Position numbers and translations under genes: made by a program
The notes under the pieces: generated by a model
Database searches by the model: none
Seen by the model: the letters and a program-made list of their open reading frames with translations, nothing else
What the model was told of the DNA's origin: nothing
Shown: positions 42,301 to 49,108 of the stretch, piece by piece
Layout: every line of letters begins with the position of its first letter
Position numbering within the stretch: the first letter of the stretch is position 1
Source of the DNA: an uncultured Collinsella sp.
Lineage (GTDB): Bacteria; Actinomycetota; Coriobacteriia; Coriobacteriales; Coriobacteriaceae
DNA: 62,116 bases
Direction of reading: 5' to 3'
Assembly (NCBI GenBank): GCA_902490305.1
Contig: CABUDI010000010.1
Location: forward strand, 1-62,116

Positions 42301-42938
42301 AGGCTTACGACATTTTTGTCGTCGATGGTCGAGGGCACCTCCAACGTGGTAATGCCCGCATCGCCATACTCGATAGAAATTTCGTTGGTGAGGCTATCAA
42401 TCGAGAAGTAGTACTGCGCGGGGGTCTGCTCGCCGGCCACGTAGCCATCGTCGTATTCGTCCTTTACGCCCGTGGCGCCCTTCGAGGTCATCCAGAGCCC
42501 AAGATCCTCATTCCAGGTTGCTTCGGCTTCGGCGGTCTCCTCCTGCTTCTGCTGTTCGGCGAGCTCCTTGTCCTCGACAAGATCGGTGGCAAGCGTACCC
42601 GCAGGTGTGCTCTCGGTCTGCCCGGCACCCGTCAGGCCCGCCGCCGATGCAATCTCGGAGGCCGGGGGCGTAGGGGTGTCACCGGTATCGAGCACCGTGG
42701 GGTCGGCAGCGCCGGCATCGGGCGCGGGGTCGGCGGAAGCAGAGTCTGACGTTTGGGCGTCAGCCGAATCGGCGGGAGCGGCGTCGGCTGCTTGGCCGTT
42801 ATCCGTCTGCACAAAAGTGCCGTCGGTGGTGAGGGTCTCGGCAAACGCGCCCGCGGGCAACGAGCCCGTCACCATGGTGAGGGTCACCGCGGCAACGGTC
42901 AGGCGGCGGCAAAGCGCTCGAACAGTAGTCCACCTCAT
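36342..42938 (-). CDS. Large BspA-type leucine-rich-repeat surface protein with LASTG sorting signal
   Basis: 2198 residues. Signal peptide (about 1-33); Asp/Ala/Thr-rich segment; BspA-type LRR block (about 175-425) with repeats such as KSYAFYKSKTLQTVTWP and VERIERYAFDGCSHVSSVTI; long beta-rich middle; helical region about 1190-1600 with an Ala/Glu/Lys patch. Near the C-terminus come a carboxypeptidase-regulatory-like domain (VEGATVELWSADDAAGTN), a bacterial Ig-like domain (AGKPFAGAKVSVGLES) and a chitobiase C-terminal-like domain (ATIWYTTNDTCP). It ends with LASTGD (2164-2169), a hydrophobic helix and KRRER. AAAGGAAC precedes the ATG at 42938. A role in binding host or mucus is suggested by domain type only. 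The upstream palindromic element is shared with the next two surface genes. Confidence 0.9.
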   Translation of the reverse strand: MRWTTVRALCRRLTVAAVTLTMVTGSLPAGAFAETLTTDGTFVQTDNGQAADAAPADSADAQTSDSASADPAPDAGAADPTVLDTGDTPTPPASEIASAAGLTGAGQTESTPAGTLATDLVEDKELAEQQKQEETAEAEATWNEDLGLWMTSKGATGVKDEYDDGYVAGEQTPAQYYFSIDSLTNEISIEYGDAGITTLEVPSTIDDKNVVSLTGMGSAALTSITFAPNSHVRSVGGLGGSSIKEIALPDSVEELKSYAFYKSKTLQTVTWPNNAAFTTIPEQAFKECEQLDDKVVATLPPSVKTIDYLAFAYCGVPQFYVSDTTVLTFTQINVPGTVERIERYAFDGCSHVSSVTIGDGVKSIGALAFASLDPAIAGKEIVLPKSVEMIEWGAFENTRYGNETNHNAVALRVMNPDLQFGEAGYPGDYNERVTIDGVTYAIPFGEGQTIYAYATDSAGNPSMVKKLADAVADRKDSVDSSKPAYTFEWMGEAAQVTGKLPQSATATLVQAGQSTPLAVGDDGSFTADALSKTAATLRISLSGYYDIVLARPGDQMTGTWNIGEIKAEDFTKIPASRAIELNVGYLEPIVGQDKTERIELDSLDNIDLTVKSGGKTLEPAKGDKENDFRIQGTALVVSQAIADADQDLEITLVPKDSLKLGGATATVKPSAGKVDIDLKPWGTATVTTKGDYQGANRVLVFRTSDGKLVADGVTYLMGYEDDDTTPIMKAETPRLKAGSYTIVAFNKTSYDIQATSYSTFSRLGLTVGKHIAQKQVKIEDGKQLDVTLDVPTFDVETYRAERGLTAGSVIADSSAVVGVETELRIHYELKDSQAAKIEIPLAKDAVEDVSAGSREAGASSDAMWAGTTWEGDNLVLDMKKSAGADVFVRFKPKAAGTYAISPLITLGEVTLPLGSTTLEVSGSRIEVDSTDVHGLLGNVAYVYAAPGKSVQLTVGTGASAAKYTGKTNKLGRAKIEYDLPQDTLAAERVTLEARVGSTDVAAAAAEVTARNYVRYFPGASVWNFDVTYRGGTQNLVKDGKDTGKSLWTFHHLPQKKNAYWTFDITLEVGNEEAADTLDLYVDCVDGKTVTIPLTQKSREGTRVRYVAEYVDEGYLKLLDEFNKANDSTYVNCGNFEQIFMPQTYRISNAQLMTMLSFDANASAKKHSAAAEERQQEFSNAVQQWHEYMMDNSFNDVDEAFNDAIDQMVADAFAEEDGKDEETGADDEAQGGSARKARRAPAARSGEGEEGGNDEAAQFAAELKAAVGGSSALLTQQGDSYGVNVDKMIFEDAYGTSEDWYQELAAAQGTNAADAAALKELVDHASRAEFITQQAEDLVGQSMSIGQLNQYGSWNDATAAALNKCAGIKASEYKGQSTSGFSDLGQALGSSLSYKAADDDTVKGFKVAAPDGEQTAYIESEFIENSNNNKNQALLFNSIAMQCDILDELYDNWNVVHSLNNSKVRGWLMAWKLNGDVSAHMKLIRTIRSLKSYKIECEMFGQVFKTDAWKAAGQAFPAATQGIGIFTGIYGVNDASKNWENVNVRMQKVKGEREGYELQHTRLLAKPEKTEDDWKCIYALRDAMEKARAFEDLLYRQLCHDSTDVAVGSIMTIAGVLTAGSAGTVVGAAYDAASTSVGSERAIKLTNAECAYDVACEQVERACQNRITVNWGELTDTEVYKANKDGLISDEKMQSIFEARYRNVAAKAAPDPAGVVYEGLLSNTVEGATVELWSADDAAGTNAVRWDAEEYEQDNPLATGADGAYNWNTPTGWYQVRVTKDGYEEARSAWLRVPPIQTEVNIGLVSTAAPEVALAHAYTDCIEVEFAQYMDASDDALAALDAQGLGDVTYKWLDKQDDPNGKPLSRVLRIRYADAREAGSTVAFELDGARNYAGTAMARWASGELVVGVRADKLKLNVEQAVTMLEGSDFELVAHVTDKAGKPFAGAKVSVGLESSAICSVDATQAVTGEDGAATFVLHGALPGLTTLTAAVDGTPLSKQVDVRVSAEAVRPARPVATFGATTFGAWSPKENYITVPKGTKLELSAEDGATIWYTTNDTCPCRDEGRVKYTEPIALDSNMYVRIAAQRPGMSYSEYSERLNITITVTDEAAPGPTPDGGEQGGGADGSGGTGVPAGGSTSTTTAVTTDKSKGKGENGKKSGGTELASTGDSTAMTVAALGIAGATVAAAGVAATKRRER

Positions 42939-43006
42939 GGTCGTTCCTTTCCTGCAAACCAAAAGTCATCCAGCGTAATCGTCGTCCAAAAACAAAGCGA
43001 ACGGTA

Positions 43007-43040
43007 GGTTCATATATACGAACCTACCGTTCTACCTGCG
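43007..43040 (-). promoter_or_regulatory. Shared operator, copy 1 (upstream of LRR surface gene)
   Basis: On the plus strand GGTTC-N8-GAACC-N8-TACCTGCG. The core 43007-43024 begins 69 bp upstream of the start codon. In this copy the palindrome is extended to 13-bp perfect arms (GAACGGTAGGTTC, 42999-43011, and complement to 43032). The same arrangement, with identical spacing, is at 45335 and 47216. Confidence 0.75.
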
Positions 43041-43042
43041 CA

Positions 43043-43239
43043 AACCACCACAAAGGGGACAGGCATCTTTGTGGTGGTTTTGGACTTGGCCGGCCAGTTT
43101 GTCTCGATCTGTAACAGTTAGAGGTCAAATTCCCCGCCTGGTGTTACAGATCGAGACGTTATGTTGGCCACCCGCCGGTTCATCTAAATCTGTAACAGAT
43201 AGAGCCGTTTCTGCTGGCTAGGTGTTACAGATTGAAATC
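43043..43239. repeat. Composite repeat: GGGGACAGG hairpin plus two ATCTGTAACA hairpins
   Basis: AACCACCACAAAGGGGACAG closing with CTTTGTGGTGGTTT (43043-43080), then ATCTGTAACA hairpins at 43101-43157 and 43182-43239. It starts 3 bp beyond the operator of the LRR gene. Confidence 0.88.
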
Positions 43240-43273
43240 TTGCTGAGGTGGAAACGAGGGCCTCCGCCGAGAC

Positions 43274-45268
43274 CTAGTTCTCGCGGCGCTTTGAGGCGAT
43301 GCCGATGGCTGCTGCGATGGCTCCGGCGAGGCTCATGGCCGCGGCGACAAGTCCGGTGTTGTCACCCGTTGCGGCGAGGGTGGCATCGGTGGTCTTGGCA
43401 GTGGGCTTGACGGCCGGAGTCTTGGTGGTCGAGACGGTCGTAGTAGTCGTGGCGGTCGTTGGTGCCTGGCCCGGCTTGGCATCTGGCTTGGGCTCGGGAT
43501 CCGGTGTCGGCCTGGGGTCGGGCGTCGGCGCAGGTGTTGCTTCAGGCGTCATCGTAAGATTGGTATAGACCCACATGGTGGTCGTCTTACCGTCTCTATC
43601 GAGATTCTCCGCATCGGATTCGTTCCACCAGTAGCCATAAGTCTTGCCGTTAATTGTGACCCTAGTGTCACGAGTAAAGTAGAAACCCTCATGCGACTTG
43701 AGATAAAAACCGTAGCTGTAGGTCTTCCCAGCCTCAAACGTATCAATGTGGTTCTCGATATTTTGATCCCAGAACCATGCCGAGTTCACTCCAGCGCCAT
43801 CCTCAGAATTCCAGAACTCGCACTGATACCAATAACGAGTGTCGTCGGACGTAGCGCCCGTGAACACCGGCTTATCGCCGTCTTTGAACGTGACGGTAGC
43901 GCCATTAATCTCGACCGTGTCGATTGCTTGCCACACAAGAGCCTTTTCACAGGTAAACGATGTGGTCGGCGCAAGGAACAGACCATCTTCGACTTTCTGA
44001 ACACTCATGGCGTTAAGTGGCTCGCCATTGATTGCCACAGTGCAGCCGTTGGCAAACTCATACCCGTTCTTTTGGCGTAGCATGACAGAATGCATGTAGT
44101 GCTTGCCTTCTTCGAACTTGTCGATTCGCTTCATGCCCGGTGTGTACATGCCCTCGTCGGAATACCAGAAGGCGACGGGATGAAGATCCGTGGGGTCGCT
44201 GTTGTCCATCTCCTCCCAGCACTCGTAAGCAATTTCATACTTGTCGTAATCTGCGTATGGTACATGAGTGGTTGGAGCGGGAGTATCCCCAGCGCGATAG
44301 CCGATATATCCTGAACCCAAATCAACGCTATTGATTGCCTGTCCATGAGCAGCTAGCTTTACCACGGTGTTGAAGTTGTAGCGCAGGTAGTAATCGGTCC
44401 TTGTTTCATGGACAACGATTTGAGCTGGTTTATCGGAGGTGCTATCAGGATCGCCGATGAGGATGCCATCATTATAGTCGGTGCCGTCGAACGTCAACGT
44501 TGAAGTAAACGGCACATCCTCGTTGCGGATGAGTGCATAGTTTCCGTCTACAAAGTCGCCACCCGTCAGGGTCAGCGTCGCGCGCATCTGCCCTTCATAT
44601 GGCGCAATGGAAATCGTCACGTTCGATTGAGACTGATCGACGACTTCAACAAGCGCGCCAGTAGCGGCATCTGCCTTGTAATACTTAGTTTCGGATGCGT
44701 TTGATAGCTTATCCGCCACCTCATCTGGGACCGGTCCAAAATCCCATGAGAAACTACCGCCTCCGGTAAGAGAAATCTCGGGTGGAAGCTCGCATTCCCT
44801 GTAGTAGGATTCGACGTTCGTGTCGATTGTCACGCCACCCCCACCCGTCACGTCGGTCACACCGCAGGGCATAATGGCGTTGTCTGCCGGCATGGCGGCG
44901 TTGTCGCCGGAAGCGTTTTGCTCGGCGGGCATTGCATCGCCAGCCCCTTCGACGGTGTCAGCCAAAGATACCTGCTGAGTATCGGCCTCGTTCTGAGTTG
45001 CCGGAGCAGCCTCGGTTGTCGGTGTTGTCGCCGCATTCGCATCCACCGTAGCCGCCGGCGCCGCAGGAGCCGCAGCGACCTCACCCGTCGTAGCAGCAGA
45101 ATCGGCGCACTCGGTCGCAAGCGCCACGCTCGGCAGTAGCAGCTGACCGACCATGAGCGCACACGCGCCGACACTGGCGATCTTCACACCCACGCAACGC
45201 CAAGTTCCGTGAACCAGCGAGCAGGTGCGCTCGCGCTGCGCCTGCTTGGCAAAATGTTGTCCTTGCAT
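43274..45268 (-). CDS. Wall-anchored surface protein, LAATG sorting signal, two repeated beta domains
   Basis: 664 residues. The 51-residue N-terminal signal (QRERTCSLVHG..., GACALMVGQLLLPSVALA) is nearly identical to that of the next surface protein. An Ala/Thr-rich region (about 52-150) follows. Two copies of an unnamed domain (about 350-430 and 480-580) share the pattern F-E-x-G-K-x-Y, then G-Y/F-x-F, then V-x-I-N-G. A Pro/Thr stretch of PDPxPTP type leads to LAATGD (631-636), a hydrophobic helix and KRREN. AGGAGG is 5 bp before the ATG at 45268. I do not recognise the middle domains; they may be adhesive. Confidence 0.87.
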   Translation of the reverse strand: MQGQHFAKQAQRERTCSLVHGTWRCVGVKIASVGACALMVGQLLLPSVALATECADSAATTGEVAAAPAAPAATVDANAATTPTTEAAPATQNEADTQQVSLADTVEGAGDAMPAEQNASGDNAAMPADNAIMPCGVTDVTGGGGVTIDTNVESYYRECELPPEISLTGGGSFSWDFGPVPDEVADKLSNASETKYYKADAATGALVEVVDQSQSNVTISIAPYEGQMRATLTLTGGDFVDGNYALIRNEDVPFTSTLTFDGTDYNDGILIGDPDSTSDKPAQIVVHETRTDYYLRYNFNTVVKLAAHGQAINSVDLGSGYIGYRAGDTPAPTTHVPYADYDKYEIAYECWEEMDNSDPTDLHPVAFWYSDEGMYTPGMKRIDKFEEGKHYMHSVMLRQKNGYEFANGCTVAINGEPLNAMSVQKVEDGLFLAPTTSFTCEKALVWQAIDTVEINGATVTFKDGDKPVFTGATSDDTRYWYQCEFWNSEDGAGVNSAWFWDQNIENHIDTFEAGKTYSYGFYLKSHEGFYFTRDTRVTINGKTYGYWWNESDAENLDRDGKTTTMWVYTNLTMTPEATPAPTPDPRPTPDPEPKPDAKPGQAPTTATTTTTVSTTKTPAVKPTAKTTDATLAATGDNTGLVAAAMSLAGAIAAAIGIASKRREN

Positions 45269-45334
45269 GTCGTCCTCCTTCATCGAGGGTTGTTTCCATG
45301 GCACCACGATGCTGCAAACCGGGCGCCGCGCCTA

Positions 45335-45368
45335 GGTTCGTACATGCGAACCTGCACCTTTACCTGCG
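45335..45368 (-). promoter_or_regulatory. Shared operator, copy 2
   Basis: On the plus strand GGTTC-N8-GAACC-N8-TACCTGCG, with CTAGGTTCGTACATGCGAAC as the core context. The core (45335-45352) begins 67 bp upstream of the start codon at 45268. Confidence 0.75.
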
Positions 45369-45465
45369 CAAATGCAAAAGCCGCCACGCGTGGACGCAAA
45401 TCCTTGCGTGGCGGCTCAATCAAACGCACTGAGGCTTTATGCCCCGCTTGCCCTAGACGAAATTG

Positions 45466-47112
45466 TTATTCCTCGCGACGGCGCGCGGCAGCGATGCCGG
45501 CTGCCGCAACCGTGGCACCAGCGATGCCCATGGCGGCAACGGTCAACGCGGCGCTATCGCCCGTGGCCGCAAGAGCGGAAGTCGTCGCCTTCGAAGCCGT
45601 GACGGATACCTTGGCGGCAGCAGGCTTTACATTCACGGCCGAACCAGTCTGTGTCGAAGTTTGGGTCGTCGCCCCCGTCGTGCCCGTCGAGCCCTCGCCT
45701 CCCGGCTGCGGCTTGGGAGTCGGTGCCGGATCGGGAGCAGGCGTAGCACCTCCGTCGAATACGATATGCGCGACCTTGGCGATCTTGTCCGCATCGCGAT
45801 CGGCCCGCAGGACGCCTTCGCCGGGCTCGCCAATCGTCTGTCCCCAAAAATCAGCACATTCAAATCGGTTGCCCAGCGCCATGGGGCGGGCGCCCAGTTT
45901 TTGGTAGTCGCGCACCACGCCATTGGCAGGAAGCACGACCTTCCCGCCCTCGCCGATAACAATCATGCCGGCAGGACCGTTGGCGGTCGTGTAGTTGTCG
46001 GCGACGATTGCTCCGTCGCTGCCCTCGGCAACAACGGAACCGTTTTTAATTTGGATGCTTCCGCCCTCGACCGCACTCCCCGAGCTGGTATGCAGACCAT
46101 ACGTGTCCTTGGAATACCGATCTTTCGAGGCGCTGGCTATCGCAGTCACAAACGTGCTCTTCCCATCGATGATGATATCGGCAGTGGCATCGTCGCCCAT
46201 TCCGGCCGCCTCGATACCCACGGCACCCCAGTTGCCGCCCGAAGCGTCGGCAATCGCGGTCACGAGCGAATCGCCTGCAATTTCGACACGCGCTGCGCCG
46301 TTGTTGACACGGGACACAATTCCCTGAGACTCCAGAGTGGATTCGGCCTTGACCGTCACCGTTGAGCCGGAGCCGATCGATACGCGGCCGCCTTTGTTGC
46401 TCTGCCCGTCATGTTCCCATGCAAACTCGCCGTCTTCCCCAGGTGCACCGTTAGTGGCATAGATGCCCGTCACGTAACCGTAATACCCGTCACCGGACCC
46501 CGCCGCGCGCCCTGCCTTCACATCGACAGTCGCACCGTTTTTAATGGTCACGTCGCCGCCAAACGCAGTTATGGCCTCGGCGTTCTCGCACTCCTCGCCA
46601 TTTGCATCCGTACCCGTCGCCGTCACGTTGACCGTAGCCCCGTCGACGGTGACGTCGCCACCGGTAATACCGTTACCCGCGGCCGTGATGACATCGGTCT
46701 GGCCCGTCGCATTGAGTGTGCCGTCGCCCGTGATGGAAAGGTTGCCGCCTGAGACCTCGATGGCGCTCTGACCGGCATCGGCCGTAATGGTGTTGGTGTT
46801 GGTCACACCGATGTTGAGGTTGCCCTCGGCGCTGATACCGCCGCCGTTATAGCCATTGAGCTGCATGTCGTCGCCGCCGTTCCAAGACCACGTGCCCGCC
46901 TCGTCGCTGACGACAGCGCCCGCGTTGTACTGCGTGCCGCCCACGTTGATCCAATCGGCTGCCAAGGCAACACTCGGCAGTAGCAGCTGACCGACCATGA
47001 GCGCACACGCGCCGGCGCACGCCAGCCTGGCACCCGCCCGTTTCCACGAACCGTGAACCAGCGAGCAAGTGCGCTCGCGCTGGGTCTGCTTGTCAAAATG
47101 GCTTCCGTTCAT
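45466..47112 (-). CDS. Wall-anchored surface protein, LAATG sorting signal, beta-helix-like repeats
   Basis: 548 residues. The N-terminal 51 residues match the signal region of the neighbouring 664-residue protein almost residue for residue. The body (about 60-420) consists of short G-x-V-x-I/V-x-x-G-x-T/S-V repeats such as GGDVTVDGATVNVTATG and GGSIQIKNGSVVAEGSDG, typical of parallel beta-helix or pectate-lyase-like folds. A Pro/Gly/Thr linker leads to LAATGD (514-519), a hydrophobic helix and RRREE. GAGGGAGG precedes the ATG at 47112. No catalytic signature was seen, so adhesion is only a suggestion. A GGGGACAGG hairpin sits in the 5' leader. Confidence 0.87.
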   Translation of the reverse strand: MNGSHFDKQTQRERTCSLVHGSWKRAGARLACAGACALMVGQLLLPSVALAADWINVGGTQYNAGAVVSDEAGTWSWNGGDDMQLNGYNGGGISAEGNLNIGVTNTNTITADAGQSAIEVSGGNLSITGDGTLNATGQTDVITAAGNGITGGDVTVDGATVNVTATGTDANGEECENAEAITAFGGDVTIKNGATVDVKAGRAAGSGDGYYGYVTGIYATNGAPGEDGEFAWEHDGQSNKGGRVSIGSGSTVTVKAESTLESQGIVSRVNNGAARVEIAGDSLVTAIADASGGNWGAVGIEAAGMGDDATADIIIDGKSTFVTAIASASKDRYSKDTYGLHTSSGSAVEGGSIQIKNGSVVAEGSDGAIVADNYTTANGPAGMIVIGEGGKVVLPANGVVRDYQKLGARPMALGNRFECADFWGQTIGEPGEGVLRADRDADKIAKVAHIVFDGGATPAPDPAPTPKPQPGGEGSTGTTGATTQTSTQTGSAVNVKPAAAKVSVTASKATTSALAATGDSAALTVAAMGIAGATVAAAGIAAARRREE

Positions 47113-47138
47113 AGGGGCCTCCCTCGGTCGATGGACCA

Positions 47139-47176
47139 TACCACCACAAAGGTGCCTGTCCCCTTTGTGGTGGTTT
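47139..47176. repeat. GGGGACAGG hairpin inserted in a 5' leader
   Basis: ACCACCACAAAGGTGCCTGT closing CTTTGTGGTGGT, in the orientation opposite to the copies at 36111 and 43043. It lies between the operator (47216) and the start codon (47112) of the surface gene. Removing its 38 bp restores the operator-to-start distance seen in the other two genes. Confidence 0.85.
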
Positions 47177-47215
47177 TCCTAGTCTCACCATGTGCCAAGC
47201 AATCGCATACGCCTA

Positions 47216-47249
47216 GGTTCGTAGATGTGAACCCCTATGGCTACCTGCG
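47216..47249. promoter_or_regulatory. Shared operator, copy 3, between surface gene and LuxR regulator
   Basis: On the plus strand GGTTC-N8-GAACC-N8-TACCTGCG. The core 47216-47233 begins 104 bp before the start of the minus-strand surface gene (66 bp without the inserted hairpin) and ends 108 bp before the TTG start of the plus-strand regulator. It could serve both. Confidence 0.72.
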
Positions 47250-47340
47250 GTTTCATTCGAATGGATTTCGTTGTCGGTGTCTTCGCCTTAGGGCGCTACA
47301 ATCGAGGGCATGATTATTCCGTCCACCCAAAGGACCGTTC

Positions 47341-48744
47341 TTGAACCTGAGCAAGCCTAAAATCAACGCGCTTCTAGCCCTCGCGCTCTTTACCTTTGTC
47401 TTCCTTGCCGCCGAGTTTCGCTTCGACATCAATGTCGGGCTGCTCGCCGGTGCCGAGCGCGTTGTGCTCGCGCAAGGCTTTATCCTGGGTGCCAGCGTTA
47501 TCGGCTTTATCGGATACGCGCCGTTACTGGCCCTCGCTCAGCGCAAAAGCCAGCCCAAGGCAATCGCCACCGCTGCTGTCCCTATCGCCATTGTTGGGCT
47601 AACCCAGATTCAATCCCCCACAGGTCCACTTGCGCTCGAGATTCTGGGGTGCGTGGTATTCTTTGGGCTCGGCCTGCTGGGCGCCGCTGCGCATCGCGCC
47701 TTTGCGTTGGCATTCCAAGACGACCCCAAGCTCGCAACCGGCGCGGGGGCGGCCTATGCCGCAGGCATCCTCCTGCAGTTTGCCCTTAACCTGCTCGATT
47801 GCGGCGGCATCGTTGAGCTCATCATTCTTGGCGCGGCGACGATCATCATCTCCGCCCTCAGCGCCGCGCCCCAAGAGGCAGATGAGAACCCCAGCTCCAC
47901 CATCAACCCTTTTACCGAGCCCTCACACGTCCTCGCCAAGCAGGCGTGTTGGAGCATCGCGCTCGTCATGATCTTGGCCTGTCTGTTCTCAACGCTCGAT
48001 AACGTCGTCACGTTCTCCAACGCTCACGGCACCATCGCCGTGCAGACCTGGCCGCGCCTCTTTTTGGCAGCGAGCGGTCTAGCTGCCGGCATCGTTTTTG
48101 ATCTTGCCGAGCGTCGCTACATGGGTCCTGTCATGCTCGGTGTCACGGTGCTCTCCACCATCTCAATCTTGGCCGTGGAAGCTGGTGCCGATCCCAACCT
48201 GGGCCTCATCGTCTTTTATCTGAGCTCGGGCTTTTTCGTCACATTCTTCACCGCCACGTTTACACAGCTGGCACCGCGTATGCACACTCCGGCTTTGTGG
48301 GCTGGCATGGGCCGCGCCGCCAACAATGCATGTGCATTCACCACATCGGGCATCTCGCTGGCACTGGTCACCTCGGGCAATGTCGCCCTCATCATGATCG
48401 GCGCGCTCGTGCTGCTTGTGGCGGCGAGCGTGGCATTTGTAGCTGCGGGGCTGTTCCGTCTACCCCAAACCGAGCAGGAGCGCGAACATCAACAGCTCGC
48501 CGAGGAGGCACTCGCCGCCCCCACCATCGAGGAGCAACGCCAGGCCTTCATCGCCAACCACGCTCTCACCCCGCGCGAAGTCGACGTGCTCATAGCTGTA
48601 ACCCAAGACGAGCGCCCGCTCAAGCAGATTGCCGAGGAGCTTGGCATCTCGATGCGCATGGTCCAGCGTCACCTGAGCTCCATCTACCAAAAGACCGACA
48701 CGCAAACGCGCGCCGGCCTCACCAAAGCCTTCCCCTCCGCCTAA
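47341..48744 (+). CDS. LuxR-family transcriptional regulator with multi-span membrane domain
   Basis: 467 residues. The first about 375 form some 12 hydrophobic spans in an MFS-like arrangement. The C-terminus (about 408-467) is a LuxR/FixJ HTH with LTPREVDVLIAV, KQIAEELGISMRMVQRHLSSIYQKT. Membrane LuxR proteins of this build are abundant in Coriobacteriia and are thought to sense small molecules. AAAGGAC before the TTG at 47341 decides the start; no ATG is in frame close by. It is divergent from the 548-residue surface protein gene and separated from it by the shared operator, so it is a natural candidate for the regulator of the three surface genes. Confidence 0.88.
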   Translation: MNLSKPKINALLALALFTFVFLAAEFRFDINVGLLAGAERVVLAQGFILGASVIGFIGYAPLLALAQRKSQPKAIATAAVPIAIVGLTQIQSPTGPLALEILGCVVFFGLGLLGAAAHRAFALAFQDDPKLATGAGAAYAAGILLQFALNLLDCGGIVELIILGAATIIISALSAAPQEADENPSSTINPFTEPSHVLAKQACWSIALVMILACLFSTLDNVVTFSNAHGTIAVQTWPRLFLAASGLAAGIVFDLAERRYMGPVMLGVTVLSTISILAVEAGADPNLGLIVFYLSSGFFVTFFTATFTQLAPRMHTPALWAGMGRAANNACAFTTSGISLALVTSGNVALIMIGALVLLVAASVAFVAAGLFRLPQTEQEREHQQLAEEALAAPTIEEQRQAFIANHALTPREVDVLIAVTQDERPLKQIAEELGISMRMVQRHLSSIYQKTDTQTRAGLTKAFPSA

Positions 48745-49108
48745 AACAAAAACCACCGCAAAGGTGCCCGTCCCCTTTGTGGTGGTTTGAACGACACGGC
48801 AGCTCTCTCCACCAGTTTGTCTCAATCTGTAACATCTAGACCCCAAATAGCAGGCCAGCTGTTACAGATTTAGATTTCCCCACTCGGCTCCGCGTTTTAT
48901 CTAAATCTGTAACAGATAGAGACGATTTAACCACCCAGATGTTACAGATCGAGACAGTAAAGGAAACTAAGCGGTGCCCGCCCTTGAGTTTTTTGAGCAG
49001 CGTTGAGTTCTTTGAGCGCGCAGCCGGCAGTGATACCTTCCAGCCTCCTCCGCCTAAAGCAAAAACCACCACAAAGGTGCCTGTCCCCTTTGTGGTGGTT
49101 TTGACCAT
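48745..49108. repeat. Intergenic repeat region with two GGGGACAGG and two ATCTGTAACA hairpins
   Basis: The hairpin at 48750-48788, ATCTGTAACA hairpins at 48819-48875 and 48899-48955, and a second GGGGACAGG-type hairpin at 49063-49102 fill most of this convergent gap. The outer hairpins end right at the two flanking stop codons and may act as terminators. No gene is seen. Confidence 0.85.

Larger units (their letters stand above)
42939..43273. repeat. Intergenic region between two surface-protein genes
   Basis: It contains the shared palindromic operator of the LRR gene (43007-43040, extended arms from 42999), the GGGGACAGG hairpin (43043-43080) and two ATCTGTAACA hairpins (43101-43157 and 43182-43239). 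No gene is seen. Confidence 0.85.

Noticed and set aside
36342..47112. Pilus operon with sortase
   Set aside because: The three surface genes are monocistronic with separate leaders, lack isopeptide pilin domains, and no sortase gene is nearby.
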